Assembly (NCBI GenBank): GCA_963277665.1
Contig: OY728165.1
Coordinates: 1,756,742,772 to 1,756,806,771 of the forward strand
Reading direction: 5' to 3'
Source of the DNA: Viscum album
Taxonomy: Eukaryota; Streptophyta; Magnoliopsida; Santalales; Viscaceae
Length of the DNA: 64,000 nt
Shown piece by piece: positions 36,941 to 50,281 of this stretch; the first letter of the stretch is position 1; the number at the start of each line of letters is the position of its first letter. The position numbers were made by a program, and so were the translations under genes. The notes beneath the pieces are model-generated. The model searched no databases, was not told the origin of the DNA, and worked only from the letters and a program-made list of their open reading frames with translations.

Positions 36941-36950
36941 TATAAAAGGC
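36941..36950 (+). promoter_or_regulatory. TATA box of the right LTR
   Basis: TATAAAAGGC in the same pyrimidine-rich strip as the left LTR copy. From the 3' LTR it could drive transcription outward into the flanking DNA at 40.5 kb. Confidence 0.78.
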
Positions 36951-37649
36951 CCCCACCTCTACCTCATTTCACACACTCCTCAAGCCTTTGGCTCGTCCAA
37001 CCCCTGCCCATTTACTCTCTCCACATCCCTCTCCTAATCCTAGATAATTTCCTTTGGGGAGAATCCTTTCAAAGGAAGCCTTTAGTCTCAAATCAATTAG
37101 AGTTACACTTTTAAAGGTAATTCATTCTCTCATGTTCATTTGTTTTATTTTGCTTCTCCAACCCCCTAAACTATTTTTATTTACTTATTTTGTAAAAAAA
37201 CCAGTATCTTCAGTATACTAGGATGTTTTTATAATATTTATTCGAGCTACACTCTCACACAACTACATCAAATGGTTAAAGAACATACGGTTTCCGTGGA
37301 TGGAGAAATTCTGCCTCCCGAAACGATGATTGTTCAATACTCATTTAACACCTTCAAAGGTGGCCATTATGATGTCACTATTTTTATATATGATATATAA
37401 TATGTTTATGTTTTAATTATGCTTCTCTATTTTTCATTTGTGTCTTACCTTTATGCCTTCCATTATTGGTATACGTGATATCTTCATTTTAGGATGTGCG
37501 GACTACCTCCCCCTCAAAGTGATGTGATTCGTTAATGCCATACGTGGGACGTATAAAGGATGGATTTAATGTTATTATATATGATGTTATAATGGAACTA
37601 TTATATACCTCTATAAAATTATTATTTCTTTCCATTAAAGTATGATATA

Positions 37650-37714
37650 GAAATGAAAGTAGCGTTCATGCGTACGTATGGCTTACCGTCTCCATGAACG
37701 GTGCATTTCATTTA
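37650..37714 (+). repeat. Nested hairpin C, right LTR
   Basis: Counterpart of hairpin A. The inner stem changes from ACGG to ATGG, keeping a G-U pair with CCGT. The outer stem ends TTTCATTTA and loses one pair. Confidence 0.86.
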
Positions 37715-37857
37715 TTATCCCCAAATGTAATGTACTATTATAAGTACATGTATATAATGGATATATATGATTAATGATAAATCTAAATGATGAATATAAT
37801 TCTTTAATTAAAATATACATACCTCTCATTTAGTTTTAATTCCATTAATATGACAAA

Positions 37858-37922
37858 GAAATGAAAGTAGCGTTCATGCGTACGTACGGCTTACCGTCTC
37901 TATGAACGGTGCATTTCATTTC
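37858..37922 (+). repeat. Nested hairpin D, right LTR
   Basis: Counterpart of hairpin B. The outer 9-bp stem is complete. In the 8-bp stem CATGAACG has become TATGAACG, keeping a G-U pair. Confidence 0.86.
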
Positions 37923-38254
37923 TTACCTCTAAATGATTATGTAATATTATAAATACATGTATATGATGGATATATATGATATATATGATATCCAAATCAG
38001 GAATGTCATTCTGGATATAAAGAACCTTTGACCACACGAACAACATGTAAATTGTAAGAAGTCCACTTTCGACTTAAGAACCACATATCGACAAAAAAAC
38101 ATTATTATATTAAATGATTACATAATGTTTATAGCATGGAAATAAGTGATATAAAAGGAATAATGAACTTGAAAAAGGTTCTTAAGAAAATTTAAATTAA
38201 CTCAAGTTTATTATTCAGGACGTTAAAAAACGATCGATTCAAGTCGGACCCGAT

Positions 38255-39490
38255 GTAAGGGATCTTACTCCTCTCTTTCTTTTATAAGTACACTCTTTTA
38301 TGTCATTCCCTCTAAAGATCATCTTTCTTGTTATTGGGATGTTATTATATTTTAAACTTACTGTAATTTTTATGTTCATGTGATGAGAGACCCTATTCTC
38401 TCTCATCAATTCATTTTGGAAGTTTTGAGTGGCGCCGTTAGGCAACCGAATTTTCTTAAGAGATCTAACCTTTCTCTTTCTTTTTATGTACTCCCCTTTA
38501 TGTCACTTCTTTTAAGCTCCTACTTGTTACGATGGGGGATGTTATTTCATATTCCTCTTGCTGTAAATTTTTTTGTAATGTGATTATATACCCTATTTGA
38601 TCTCATCAATCCATTTTTGGATGTTTTAAGTGGCGCCGATAGGCTACCGATTTTTCGTAAGAGATATATCCTCTCTCTTTCTTTTAAAGTACTCTCCTTT
38701 ATGTCACTTCTTTTAAGCACCTATTTGTTATGTTGGGGGATGTTATTTTATATTCCTCTTTCTGTAAACATTATGTTGATGTGATGAGATACCCTATTTC
38801 CTCTCATCAATCCATTTTGGAAGTTTTAAGTGGCGCTGTTTGGCTGCCGAGTTTTCGTAAGATATTTTTCGTCTCACTTTAATTCCCGTGAGATTTATGC
38901 CACATTTTCCACAATTTCCATTGAGTGTTTCATGTACTGTCCACTATTACACTTCTTTTGTAATATAATTCCATTTATGGGTATTTACATATTTATTGTA
39001 TGACACTTCTTCAATGGGGTGTATTTTTTCGAAAGTTACCCAAGTCGGTAAGGGAACCTTTCACCCTCCTCTTTTTAAAAGACTTGGTTTGTTATGTCTT
39101 TTAATTCACATACTATTATGTTGGGATATGTTCTTTTATATCATGATTTATGTAAATTTTATGTCCAAGTGATTATATTCCCTTTTTATCTCTCATCAAC
39201 TCATTTTCTGAATTTTTGATGTGACGCCGTTAGGTTGTCAATTTTTTGCAAGGGAACTTCTTAGCCCAAATTTGATTCTTTGGGATAAACTTGTACTCCT
39301 TTAATATGTTGTTCTATGAATATGTGCGAATAACCTCTGATTTTTTTACACTTAATATCCACTTATATTTGGTGTATTCTTTTGGCACACATAATTATGC
39401 AATTGATTTATCCTTAAACCAAGTATACCGTCTTTGTAAGGGACTTCGTCTCAATCACCTTTCATTGAGGCATATTTCGTTTTATACAAA
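38255..39490 (+). repeat. Seven-unit tandem array with ~195-200 bp period, right LTR
   Basis: Unit cores at 38255, 38456 (GTAAG changed to TTAAG), 38657, 38857, 39048, 39248 (GCAAG) and 39436; spacings 201, 201, 200, 191, 200 and 188, almost the same as in the left LTR. The TGATGAGA/TCTCATCA stem is intact in units 1 and 3 and broken to TGATTATA in units 2 (38581) and 5 (39170). Confidence 0.92.
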
Positions 39491-39713
39491 ACATTCTTTT
39501 ATACGGTGTATAAACCCCTTTTACTTTTACTTTTATAAAAAAGTAATATTTTTCTATGAAGAGTTTTACTAAACGAAAAAAAGGAATGTTTTTTTAACGT
39601 ACGCGGTGACAACGACCTTTTCCGCCGCCTCGAGTATTATTTGGTCTTTGGCTTCCTCAACAAGCCATAATGTTTTTAAAATAAAATAAATACCATATAC
39701 TCTTTTATGTATT

Positions 39714-39989
39714 TTGGTATTGAAAATGGTTTTGATAAAGGATTCTATTATGATTGAAATGTGGAAATGTTATCATTCCTTTATATTGGTTTTATGTTTT
39801 ATGATTTTATTATGGTACATAGACATTTTAACGGGTGGTTACGTTAGAAACCATATGACGGGTGGTGCCGTGAATACCAGGACGGGTGGTTACGTTATAA
39901 CCTTTGATGCATTGGGTATGGAAGTCGGCCATATTGCTATTCCATTTAGTATGTATGGAAATTGGCCGTATGACTATTCCATTAAGTGA
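39714..39989 (+). other. 91-codon open frame in the right LTR leader
   Basis: Copy of 32867-33142 with the same open length, from a TTG; the first ATG is at 39726. The three ACGGGTGGT repeats (39831, 39858, 39882) are all intact here. No recognisable family. Confidence 0.25.
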
Positions 39990-40527
39990 TATGTGTGGGA
40001 GTTGACCGTATGGTTATTCCACTTAAGTATGTTTATGTCCCAAGTTACCTTTATATATGTTATGTGTTCTTTATCTGGGTTTTATGGTAATCCTTTGGTT
40101 ACAAAAAGGTAAGTAATGATATTTTATTCAGTGAATAGTTTTTACAACTTCATAAAGGTGAAAAGTTTTACCTTGATAAAGTATACATAGTTTACATTTT
40201 GTTTTGATAAACTAACAGTTTTTTGTGTATCCCTTACTGATTTTTATGCTCATCCCAAGTTTTTGAAATGTTTTTCACAGGACGTAGCGTGGAATAGGGT
40301 CAAGGATGGGATCAAGGGAAAGCCATGCTACCTAAAACATGAAACTAGACATGTTTCTTTTTAAGAGTTTTTATTTTATGGAAATTTAGTAGAAGAGACT
40401 ACTTTGTAATCTTTTGAGATGTAATAGTTATGTCCTAATTCTCTAAAAATATAACCCTGAAAAGATCCTCAATGTGAATTATTCATTGAATTCAATTTTA
40501 TGTAAGGTTTAAGGCTGGGGCCTTATT

Positions 40528-40532
40528 TATGG
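40528..40532. repeat. Target-site duplication, right copy (TATGG)
   Basis: Exact match to 28468-28472; it fixes the right end of the LARD-like element. Confidence 0.95.
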
Positions 40533-42059
40533 TCTTTTAGAGGATATCCAAAAGTTTTTTTTAAAATAATGTGTAATCACCTTTGCCGATCACATTCTTT
40601 TATACTTCCCCATTTATGAAATATTAATTTACAAATTAATTAACATGGTTTAATAAATATTAATTAAATTTATTATGATTATCATACCTCATTTATCGAA
40701 GTTTATTCTACTAAATGGGTAGTGCAATTTTCACTCATCTGTATATATGACTTTTTTATCCATAAGTTGTGATATAATTAATTATTAATCACCATCATTA
40801 ATGGATGGTTATAATGATGGTTTTAATTATTGTATATGTCATTTATGATATAATTTATCTTATTTTAATAAAACCTCATATATATATTATTAATTTACAA
40901 TCTCTTCTAAAATTATAACATCGCTTTTTAGTGTCTGTGGAAAACATTTTACATGGAAAGATATGATTTTTGTATTTTTTGTATTTATTAGATAATAATA
41001 ATGATATATTTTATTAATTTATATTATACATATGATAAATGATGATTCATAAAATGGGAATTACTATTTATATTTCTTTCTTTCAATTCAGCAACAAATA
41101 AAAATGGTGATCATTCATACGTATGTCCAATACTTTCCATGAATTATTGGATTAATTTTTCTAAATAGAAAATTTATGGATGACACTAAATATGTATATA
41201 ATTAATTTATATTACATTTATATTGTTATTTAAATTTTGATGATTATAAAAACATGAAGGAATTACAATGATCAGGAATTTTGAAATGAAATTCTCATGA
41301 ATAACCAAATAGTTACCCCCTTAAAATGAAGGTTTTAATAATGAGTAAATAATAAAAGGTTGATGAGATGTAAAAGTGGATAGTATATGATATTTTAAGT
41401 ACTTTAATAATTAAATTTATTGAAATATAATGAATTAAAATTTATTTCAATGTATTTTAGTGTTCTTTCAATGTATTTTGAACTAGAGTTATTAGTTCAT
41501 TATTACAATCTCATTGTGTATCAGGATTGTTTATGAATAATTTATATTGATAAAATATTTTTATGTAACTTTAAATAAAATCATGACTTTTCTTATCCTT
41601 TATTAATTTCTTGTCAATTCATTTTTTCATTTCATGTGCCTCTTTTAATGTAATCAAGAGACCCTAAAATTTTTTAAGGAAAAATATCATTATTTCTAAA
41701 TTTATTTGAAAATAATTTCTCTTCCATGTCCTTGTTTTATAAAAAAATTAATTTATTTAATGTCATACTATGATTTTTAATTTCATATTTACAAAAGACT
41801 GTATTAAAAAAATGGTTCCTAATGAAAAAACATTTTTTCCAAATGATGTACTTTTGGATATCATACATATGTGTAAACATAATGATTTATTTTAACTTAT
41901 ATGGAATGATCAAAATTTTTACACTCATTAAAATTCAAATTATTGAAAAATACATTTCAGGATTGAATTTTAATTTCATAATAAATTATTTTCATTGTTA
42001 TTTGATGAATTTTTAGATTTCAAATAATTATTTTCAATGTGGAAATGTTATTATGAAAA
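40533..42059. other. AT-rich non-coding stretch right of the LARD-like element
   Basis: No gene seen. It continues the DNA interrupted at 28467. Weak similarity of 41560-42050 to 11160-11690 suggests the repeat block described next may begin earlier. Confidence 0.45.
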
Positions 42060-43000
42060 ATAATTGTTCGAAATGATATTTGAAGGGTTTTTTTCAATAT
42101 ATAATGAATTCCTTGGTTGTTATATAAATATATTTACTTGGGATATTATTCAATGATAGAATATTAATTATTTAATTGGATGGTTTATGATTATTAGGAA
42201 ATGTTAATTATGAATCATGTTTCTTTTCAATGGATTATTCCATGAAGAGATTATAACAATCCCATTTATTCCAATAGGTTTTGATGTGATATTTGTTTTA
42301 TTATCCTGTTGAACATGTCTATATGATTAACATTATGTTACTAATGGGACTAAAATTATATATCGCTCTAATTAAACTGTTAAATATGTATATCTCATTT
42401 TATAAAGAGCAATAGAATAGAGATTGACCAAATTTTAGTAAAGGACCATGCCCACTTTGATAGTAATAGGAGTGAACCATGACAAAAACTATGGATTGGT
42501 TGGTAAACTCTATCTACTATGATTGTCTTGGTAGGGCTTCACAGATTCTAAGGATATAATATTCTATGCTTATGCGCATACAAAAAATATATTTCTTAGG
42601 CCAATGTTATGATCTCATGGATCATTCTATTTGTTTAATTTATGGTTTAGGTCCGAATAACTATAATTATTTATTCTAGGTATCCTATTTATGATCTATG
42701 GAATGTATAGATTATTTTTAATATTTTATGGTCATTTTCACATATTATTATTCTCATTTTATGGTTTAGTGATCATTATAACTCTGTTGTTTTCCCAAAA
42801 ATTTCTTCATATATAAAACATTATTTCATTTGATATCTATTAGATATGATGATATGTATAATGTATATTATTTTTATAATGGGTGATAGTAATGAGGAAC
42901 ATATTAGAGATGCTGTAGTTCATTTATGAACTATTTTTTCTATGTTGTCATCTTTCTAATGGAACTAGAACTATAAGATTCTGGCATTAATTGTTATGTT
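42060..43000 (+). repeat. Diverged repeat block, candidate 3' LTR segment of the oldest gypsy element
   Basis: Homologous, same orientation, to about 11700-12700. Best matches are 42180-42340 (GGATGGTTTATGATTATTAG region), 42505-42535 and 42600-42775. If this is the 3' LTR partner, the oldest element has been split once by the minus-strand gypsy element and once by the LARD-like element. The LTR role is inference. Confidence 0.5.
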
Positions 43001-46000
43001 ATAAAATTTAAATTCAACATTTAAGATGGGTTACCAATATATGAATATTATGGGTAGTAATATGTTATCTTCACTCAATCACCATGTACATTTACAACTA
43101 AATATCACATGTTGTTATGAATTTTACATGACATATATCCCCACCTTTTATATCATATAATATTACTCGAATTCCCAAGGGAATTATGATTGATCATGTT
43201 CAAAGGTTTTACACATTATATGAATCGGACATTCATTTCATGTAGTCTTTGTAAGAATAGTTTTTATTTTTTCAAGAATATGTAATATTACATTATGTTT
43301 CCAATAAAAGAATATTTCTTATGTGATTATATTTCATGTACCAAATTACATGATATGGGATATACCAAAATCATATTCTCATGTTTCCAACATGAATAAC
43401 ATTAATGGTATGTCAATGGAAATATCTGTTAAACTCTCTTCACGTGAATTGTGTTATGGAAAAACTTGAACAATTATGTCCAGCTACTTAGATTTCAAGT
43501 ATCTTACATCAATCATCATGTGTTAGGAATTTAAAATATTCAACATGATTTATTTCCTAGTAAAATGTATTTGATTCATGGTTACTAAATTTTGATTATT
43601 TATTAATGTAAAAGGTTTTAATAAGTATATATTACTCATATATATTTTATATTCAAAGTATTCATGTAGTTGTAATTTCATTTCTAAATATAAATGATTT
43701 AGTGTATTGGAAACATATTATAGTATCCATGGACTTGGTATCATTATAATATTGATGCGATTTAGGTAATCTATTTATATAGCGGAGTACATTACCATAT
43801 CAATAAGAAGCCATATAGATGGTTATGCGTCCTCCAATTATAGATTATGTGACCTTATCAATCCATTCATACTATACACAATGTGGTGTGGGTTCTCATT
43901 GGGTTTTGATAAACCATAGGACTGAGGTGTACTCTAGTAACCTGGGTTTCCTCCATTGGTTTTATTATAGTGTTTTGATATTAAAGATAAAGTTATGAAA
44001 TTTTTTGGGATCATTCATCTTTATGGGGATATATGAATGTCAAGTTTTGTTTTCTAATTGATATCGTAGGAATTAAGATATAATAAATAAATAATTCCAT
44101 TGAACTTCGTTACATATTTTTTAAGATCCATATAAGGACTATTCCTAATGATATGATGATCTATACTATACTGTAACTATGTTTTTTATTCATACTAGTG
44201 GATGGATGTTTAATAACAACTATAGGGTTATCATTCCCACATATATTATTTCATTGCAGAAGAAACATATCTATATGGTGGTATCATAAGAGGTGATGAT
44301 GGAGAGGTTGTAGTGATTTTAAATTAGTGTGCATAGTGGTGAACCATGATGTTGGTGTTCATGTTATTTATGAAGTGAATTGTTTTTTACATTAATATGA
44401 CTAGATTTGGTGTTTCTAATATGATGATGACTTTGGTAGTTATTATTCTTTATGACATTGATTAAATTATATTATTATGAAAATAATTATTTTCCATTCA
44501 AGTTTTACTAATGATTATTCCATTATATATTTTGGGTCCAATGTTATTATATATTATATCATTGAATTTTTTGTATTTTTATAGGGTTATATTTTATAGT
44601 ATCCCATATATTTGATATTACATCTTCATTCTTATAAAAATCACCTATCCAATTAGAGGTGATATTGGGTTGTAACACTAATATTAATACCAACCTAATA
44701 GGGGTCCTAGTGTTATAGGTTAGGTTAGAGAGGCACCACTAATTATTTTTGTATTATAGATATAGTTTTGAATTACATTTCATATGTTTATTTATAATGT
44801 TTATTAAGGAAAATAATTACAATGGGGTCTATAATTCAGTTAACATTCATAGAAACCCAATGGTTGGTGTGGCGGTGCCAATTTAACCATACATCGTGAA
44901 TCTTATAAATTTTTTCAAAACACTTAAATGATGTTTCATTTTGGAATACATTTTATTTTTATAAATAATATATGCTTTCTATTACATATCAATTTTATTG
45001 TGAATATATTTGAAATACCACTCTACACGTCATTGGGTAATGAATCTGTTGCAATATAAAAACTTGACTCGATGGTTTTATGTTTATTGATATCAACATA
45101 TAAATATTAAAGTTTTGATACTCATGGAAAATAATTATTAAACCTTTTGAGGTGTTTCATATAATAATACATATAATGTTTAGTAAAAATAACTTCTCAA
45201 ACTATTTCTAGATGACATTCAAAGATGTATTTAAAATTTTTTCAATCAAGTTTAATTTCATTGAAATTTATATCATATCGTGGGATTGATGTGAAAACAT
45301 TTTGAGAAACCATCCAATAATGACTAATTATGATTTATTTTTAATTTAGTGAGTTAACGCTCATATATTATTTATAGAGTAATTAATATGAAAGATGTAA
45401 TTATAAGGTTGAATAAATGATTTCAAAACATTGAGATGATGATTTAAATGAAAAATATCATTGGTAATGGATCTTACGAAGTTTTAGACAATTTTAAACA
45501 TCATTAAACGTAATTTTTTTTTATGTTGTTTTATGGTCATAATTCAATTAGAATAACCGTGGAGTCATTTGATGAAGTATGGAAAATATGCCTATGTGTT
45601 CGATCATGAATGGATAGAAATGGGAACAACATATGATATAGACATATACTCATAAATTTGAATCAATAAAATTATAAAATTTATAAAATTTATTGAATGT
45701 TTTGGAGTAATATCCACAAAGATGAGACGAGTTCTTGATATTCTCATATGTTTTTTAATAACATCTCGTATGGTTACAAAATTTTACTAAAATTTTAAGA
45801 AACTTGCATTTAAGGTTTCGAAAAATCCCATAAATATCATCATAATTTTATAGCAAGGAATAAAAATATATTACCTAGAAATCATAAGGTTATATTCCAT
45901 CTTCTTAATGTTCATCTAAAGGGATCATAAGGTATGTTATTTCTCTTGAAAATTTTATAATTATAATTATTAAAATATAAATTTAAATACATGATATTAT

Positions 46001-49000
46001 AATGAATAAGTAATAGTAGATCATGTTATAACTTATTTACCTCAGTAAAAAAAACATTCCAAAATTTATTCATATTGTCTTATGAATTTGAAATCCTATT
46101 ATAATTAAAAATATATCAATAATGAGTAAAACAGAATTGGGGAAAACTTAATGAAACTAGAATGCACATAATATATTTTAAAAATAATGTAGAAGTAAAT
46201 ATAATGTGCATAAACTAATATTCAGTTTATAAATATCATCTTAATGATGTTAAGATGAATGAATTTTTTTAAGGGGTCATAGGTATCAACAGTTTTGTTG
46301 TACAATTAAGAACATTAGTTACAACACATGTAATCAATCTAAGGAAAGAATAAAATTTGGATTAGTTATATGAGATGATAAATCATTCTTGGTATTTTTG
46401 GAGTTCTAAAATAAATTTTATTATGAATGTTTTAGGTTTTTTAAATATTCAATCTAAACAAGTGATTTTTTTTATTTATTGGAGTGGAATGAAGAAATTT
46501 TAAAATATGATATTTTATGAGGACATGGGAGACATTCCAACATGACAATATTTAATGATATTTTTATTATATATTCAGAGATCATGAAATATTTTTATTC
46601 TTGTGATGATTTCTATTTTAGGTATTGGTATATATTATTAGATACTATTTCTGAGTTTACTGAAAATTACAAGGAATTAATGTGTCATACTACATAGAAA
46701 TAGTTGTTTTCGATGGGAGAGAATATGGATACTAATAAATAATAATTGATAAAAATTTAGGAAGAAATAAGTGTTATATATGTGTTGAAGTCAAATGTGA
46801 TGTCATGATATGCTATAGAAAAGAATAATTATGAATCAAATATAGTGATTTGATATTGAACATTCTCTATACAGAAGAAAAATAACAAAGGATAGATAAC
46901 TGGAGTTTGATTTCCAATGTAGAAATTGATGAAAAAATGTATATGTAGTAATAAAAGGAACTATAAGCCCAATTAAATAATTCTCCCACAAGTTTCAATT
47001 TTTATTCATTATAAAAAAAATTATGAGAAAATTTTTTATTCAATGTAAGTTCACAAGGTAATATTTATTGGGAGACAGTCTTAAATAAATAATTATATTG
47101 AGCCGAAAATATGTTTTAATGAATTCGGATCGTGTACATAGAAATAATGACAATGTTTTTTTCTTTGTTTATCTTGTTGAAAACATTTCATTCAAAGAAT
47201 ATGTATTTTGGGAAGTAGATAAAATTTAAGGTTCCCATAAATATTTATAAATATAGTGTGATATAATTAAATAAGAGGAATGATTCTTGGAATAACAACT
47301 AATGGGATTCCAGTTTGAAGATGTGTATTGGGATACATGATTTTTTTACTTGTGTAATACATTAATCAATTTCCTTTTAAATTTGTAAGGATTTATTACT
47401 TATTGGTAGTTATAAAAATATACTTTAATGTTTATGATAATATTTATTTTAAAAATTATGTTATATGGACATCTCAATAAAAAAAGGGGTAGGATTCTAC
47501 ATATTTGTCAACCTTATAAAAGAACATGTTTACACGTTATTACTATCATATACTTGATATAATTTTATAATAGGTTATTTAATAAAATATATATTTATAT
47601 GTGTGTTGGTGTGTGTATTAATTCTAAACAATGGTTCAATTTTATAATATCTTAACAGTATAAATAAAATTTTTGAATTTGGTAAATGATTGATATCACC
47701 ATATTTACATGCTCTTAGTTGTGTCAACAATTGTCCACTAGGACTAAAAACTTGTATAATAGATTTTTACCTACAACTGGAAGTATTTAAGTAAAATATT
47801 TATTTCAAAATGAATATTAATGGTGTAGTTTTCGTATGTGTTCAAAATATACCTGATTATCAAAATCTAACTCTATTATTTATAAATTTAGATTTTTTAA
47901 TTTATGAAAAAAATAACGAAAAGTGAGAAGGAAGAATTTTTTTAACAAATGTTTAAAGCAGTAATATGAAAAATTAATATTTTTAGTATTGAAATTGGTA
48001 ATATATCTGGTAAAAATGATAAGAATCATCCTTTTTTTAAATATTGTTTAAATTTCAAAGATTACACTTTTATAGAATCAATAAAAAAATATAGTATGAG
48101 GTTTGGGATTTATTTGTCAATGGATCCACAGAATTTTGAAAAATGATATTTGATTTAATTCAACAAATAGATGATGGGAACATAAAATTAATATTAAAAG
48201 AAGTAACATGAAGTAAAATTTGGAAAAGAACTTGAAATAAAGAAACATCCTCTTCAAACCAATAATTTATAATAAAAATATTGTATTTATGTTTTAAAAG
48301 TAAAAACTTCTAGAAGTTTTTTTTTAGGAATTAAATATGATTGGAGAAGATGGAAAAAAATATTTTATATGAAAATACACAGGGAATGTGAGAGACATAT
48401 AATGTTTCATTGGTAGTTAAATAATTCTCAATTATAAATAAAAAATAGAATTGATGACCATGAATACCAATTGGATGATGAAAAATAATTATTGAATAAA
48501 ATAATCAAAATTCAAATTATAGTGGGTAAGAGAGTATAATACTATTAATATGTAATATAAAGCTCTAATGTTAAATGTATCCTATCATGGAAGCCAATTT
48601 GAAAATATAAATGATGTGAAAACAATGACTTCCAAAAATAATGAGAGGAAAAATGCATTTGAGAAGACTTATGAACGGATTATTACATAAAATAAGACTC
48701 ATGTATCTTTAAAAAAATTTGAAATCATATAAAAGGCATCTGAAAACCCTCACATAAATAATATAACCTATTATCTATTTAATTATGGATTTGTTGAATA
48801 TTCATTGATTAAAATTACCATTATTATATAAAAAATTGTATATGTTGATATGATTTAAAATTCATAAAATCCTAAAAAAATATCAATGGTGGAAATTAAA
48901 TTATATAAGATCAAAAAATACCCAATTGAATCCCATATTTTTTTTTGTTTTTCAATAAAAATTGTTATATATTGAATCTATAATATCATTAAAATATGAT

Positions 49001-50281
49001 GGCAATGATAAAATAAATAGATAAATTTGAAGATGAATGATCTGTTCGAATTAAGGGAATAAGGATACTAATTAAATACAAAATATTTCACTATGTAGAA
49101 GATAGAGAATCAAGATATGAGGGCGTCAATGTAGAGACAACGGTTAAATTTTCTATGAAAATGTAGACTTCAATTAAGGGAATTATTCGATCCATAAAGA
49201 ACTTTTTTTTATTATAAATAAATCATTTTTTGTTATAAAAAAATAGATCATTATTCATAAGTAGATTTGTTATAAACCATTGAAAAAATATAATATACTA
49301 ATATGAATTAGATTTTACATCATCAAGCTGAAAAAATTAGTTTATAGTAAAAAACATTACCACGGGGAATTTATTAAAGAGGAGACTTAAGATGAGTCTG
49401 CCTAATTAGGGAAATCCAACAAATATCATTTATTTATTTTTATGGTTTGATAAACCTATATATAAGGACTTTATATGCATGACTATATATCACTGTAAAA
49501 AAATTATGAATTGAGAGAACTACTGATTCCATCAACCAGGAATGGAAATATTAAGAATAAGTCTATATACATTATGAAGGTTTTCCAAGTGAAAAATGAA
49601 TGCCTAATCATATGGGTAGATTAGTTGGAAAAGGAACAATAAGAGGATGAAATAATAAATGTTTGAATATTTTATTCTTCCTTAATATGATAATATTTTT
49701 GTAGAATATTTTTCTTGAAAATAATATGTTTAGAATGTATGAAAATCTCTATAAATTATAGATCATAAATAAATATATTCTCAAGGAACAAGGTAAAGTA
49801 TTATCCATATTTTTATTATTTTTCATTTGATTGAATGAAAAAATTATTTCCATATTTCAGTGTTTTGAATAAGAGAATAAATAAATTATTATTATTATAA
49901 AAGAAATAAATTCATTATGGTGAATATAATGTTTTTCATGATCAAGGATGATGTTAATGAAACCGAGTAATTTTTAAAAGCATATTTTTAGGATTATAAA
50001 TTGATTTATTCCATTTTCCAAAGATTATTCATTTTAAACATAAATTATAATTATTAAAAATAAAAATAAATAATATTTTTGTGGTATCATTCTTAAAATC
50101 TAAATTATATTCCTGATCTTTATTGAATAAAATTACTAAGGGGGTCTGATTATTAAAAAATGGTGAATGAAAAAAGACATTCAGTAAATTTTTTTTTTCT
50201 GGTAGGTTCAGTTATGGGATGGATTTTGATGAATCATCATAAACATGATATAAATCCACTATTAAGTGAACATTAGACTAT
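43001..50281. other. AT-rich non-coding stretch, no gene recognised
   Basis: No coding frame with known motifs on either strand. A TGGTATCA at 43735-43742 and an 8-bp inverted repeat (TAACACTA 44673-44680 with TAGTGTTA 44708-44715) are present but unsupported by context. Confidence 0.5.

Larger units (their letters stand above)
28473..40527 (+). mobile_element. Complete non-autonomous LARD-like LTR retrotransposon with giant LTRs
   Basis: Two direct repeats of 5209 and 5207 bp flank 1639 bp. A 5-bp duplication (TATGG) brackets the whole 12055-bp unit. A Met-type PBS starts two bases after the left LTR and a 15-base polypurine tract ends exactly at the right LTR. No protease, RT, RNase H or integrase can be found, so mobilisation must have relied on an autonomous relative. 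The internal region keeps a short gag-like relic. LTRs larger than 4 kb with no pol fit the LARD class of plant non-autonomous elements, but LTR sequence is about 86% of this one. LTR ends are TGT...ATA and TGT...ATT rather than TG...CA. Hand-aligned LTR blocks differ by about 5-9%. Confidence 0.96.
35321..40527 (+). repeat. Right (3') LTR, 5207 bp
   Basis: Starts TGTAAAACCCC and ends GGGGCCTTATT before the TATGG duplication. It matches the left LTR along its whole length with few indels. Landmark features recur at the same internal offsets: TATA box 36941, bZIP site 36733, hairpins 37650 and 37858, array 38255-39490, 91-codon frame 39714. Confidence 0.95.

Noticed and set aside
43735..43742. 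TGGTATCA as a PBS of another element
   Set aside because: No LTR end precedes it and no gag or pol relic follows. An 8-base match is plausible by chance.
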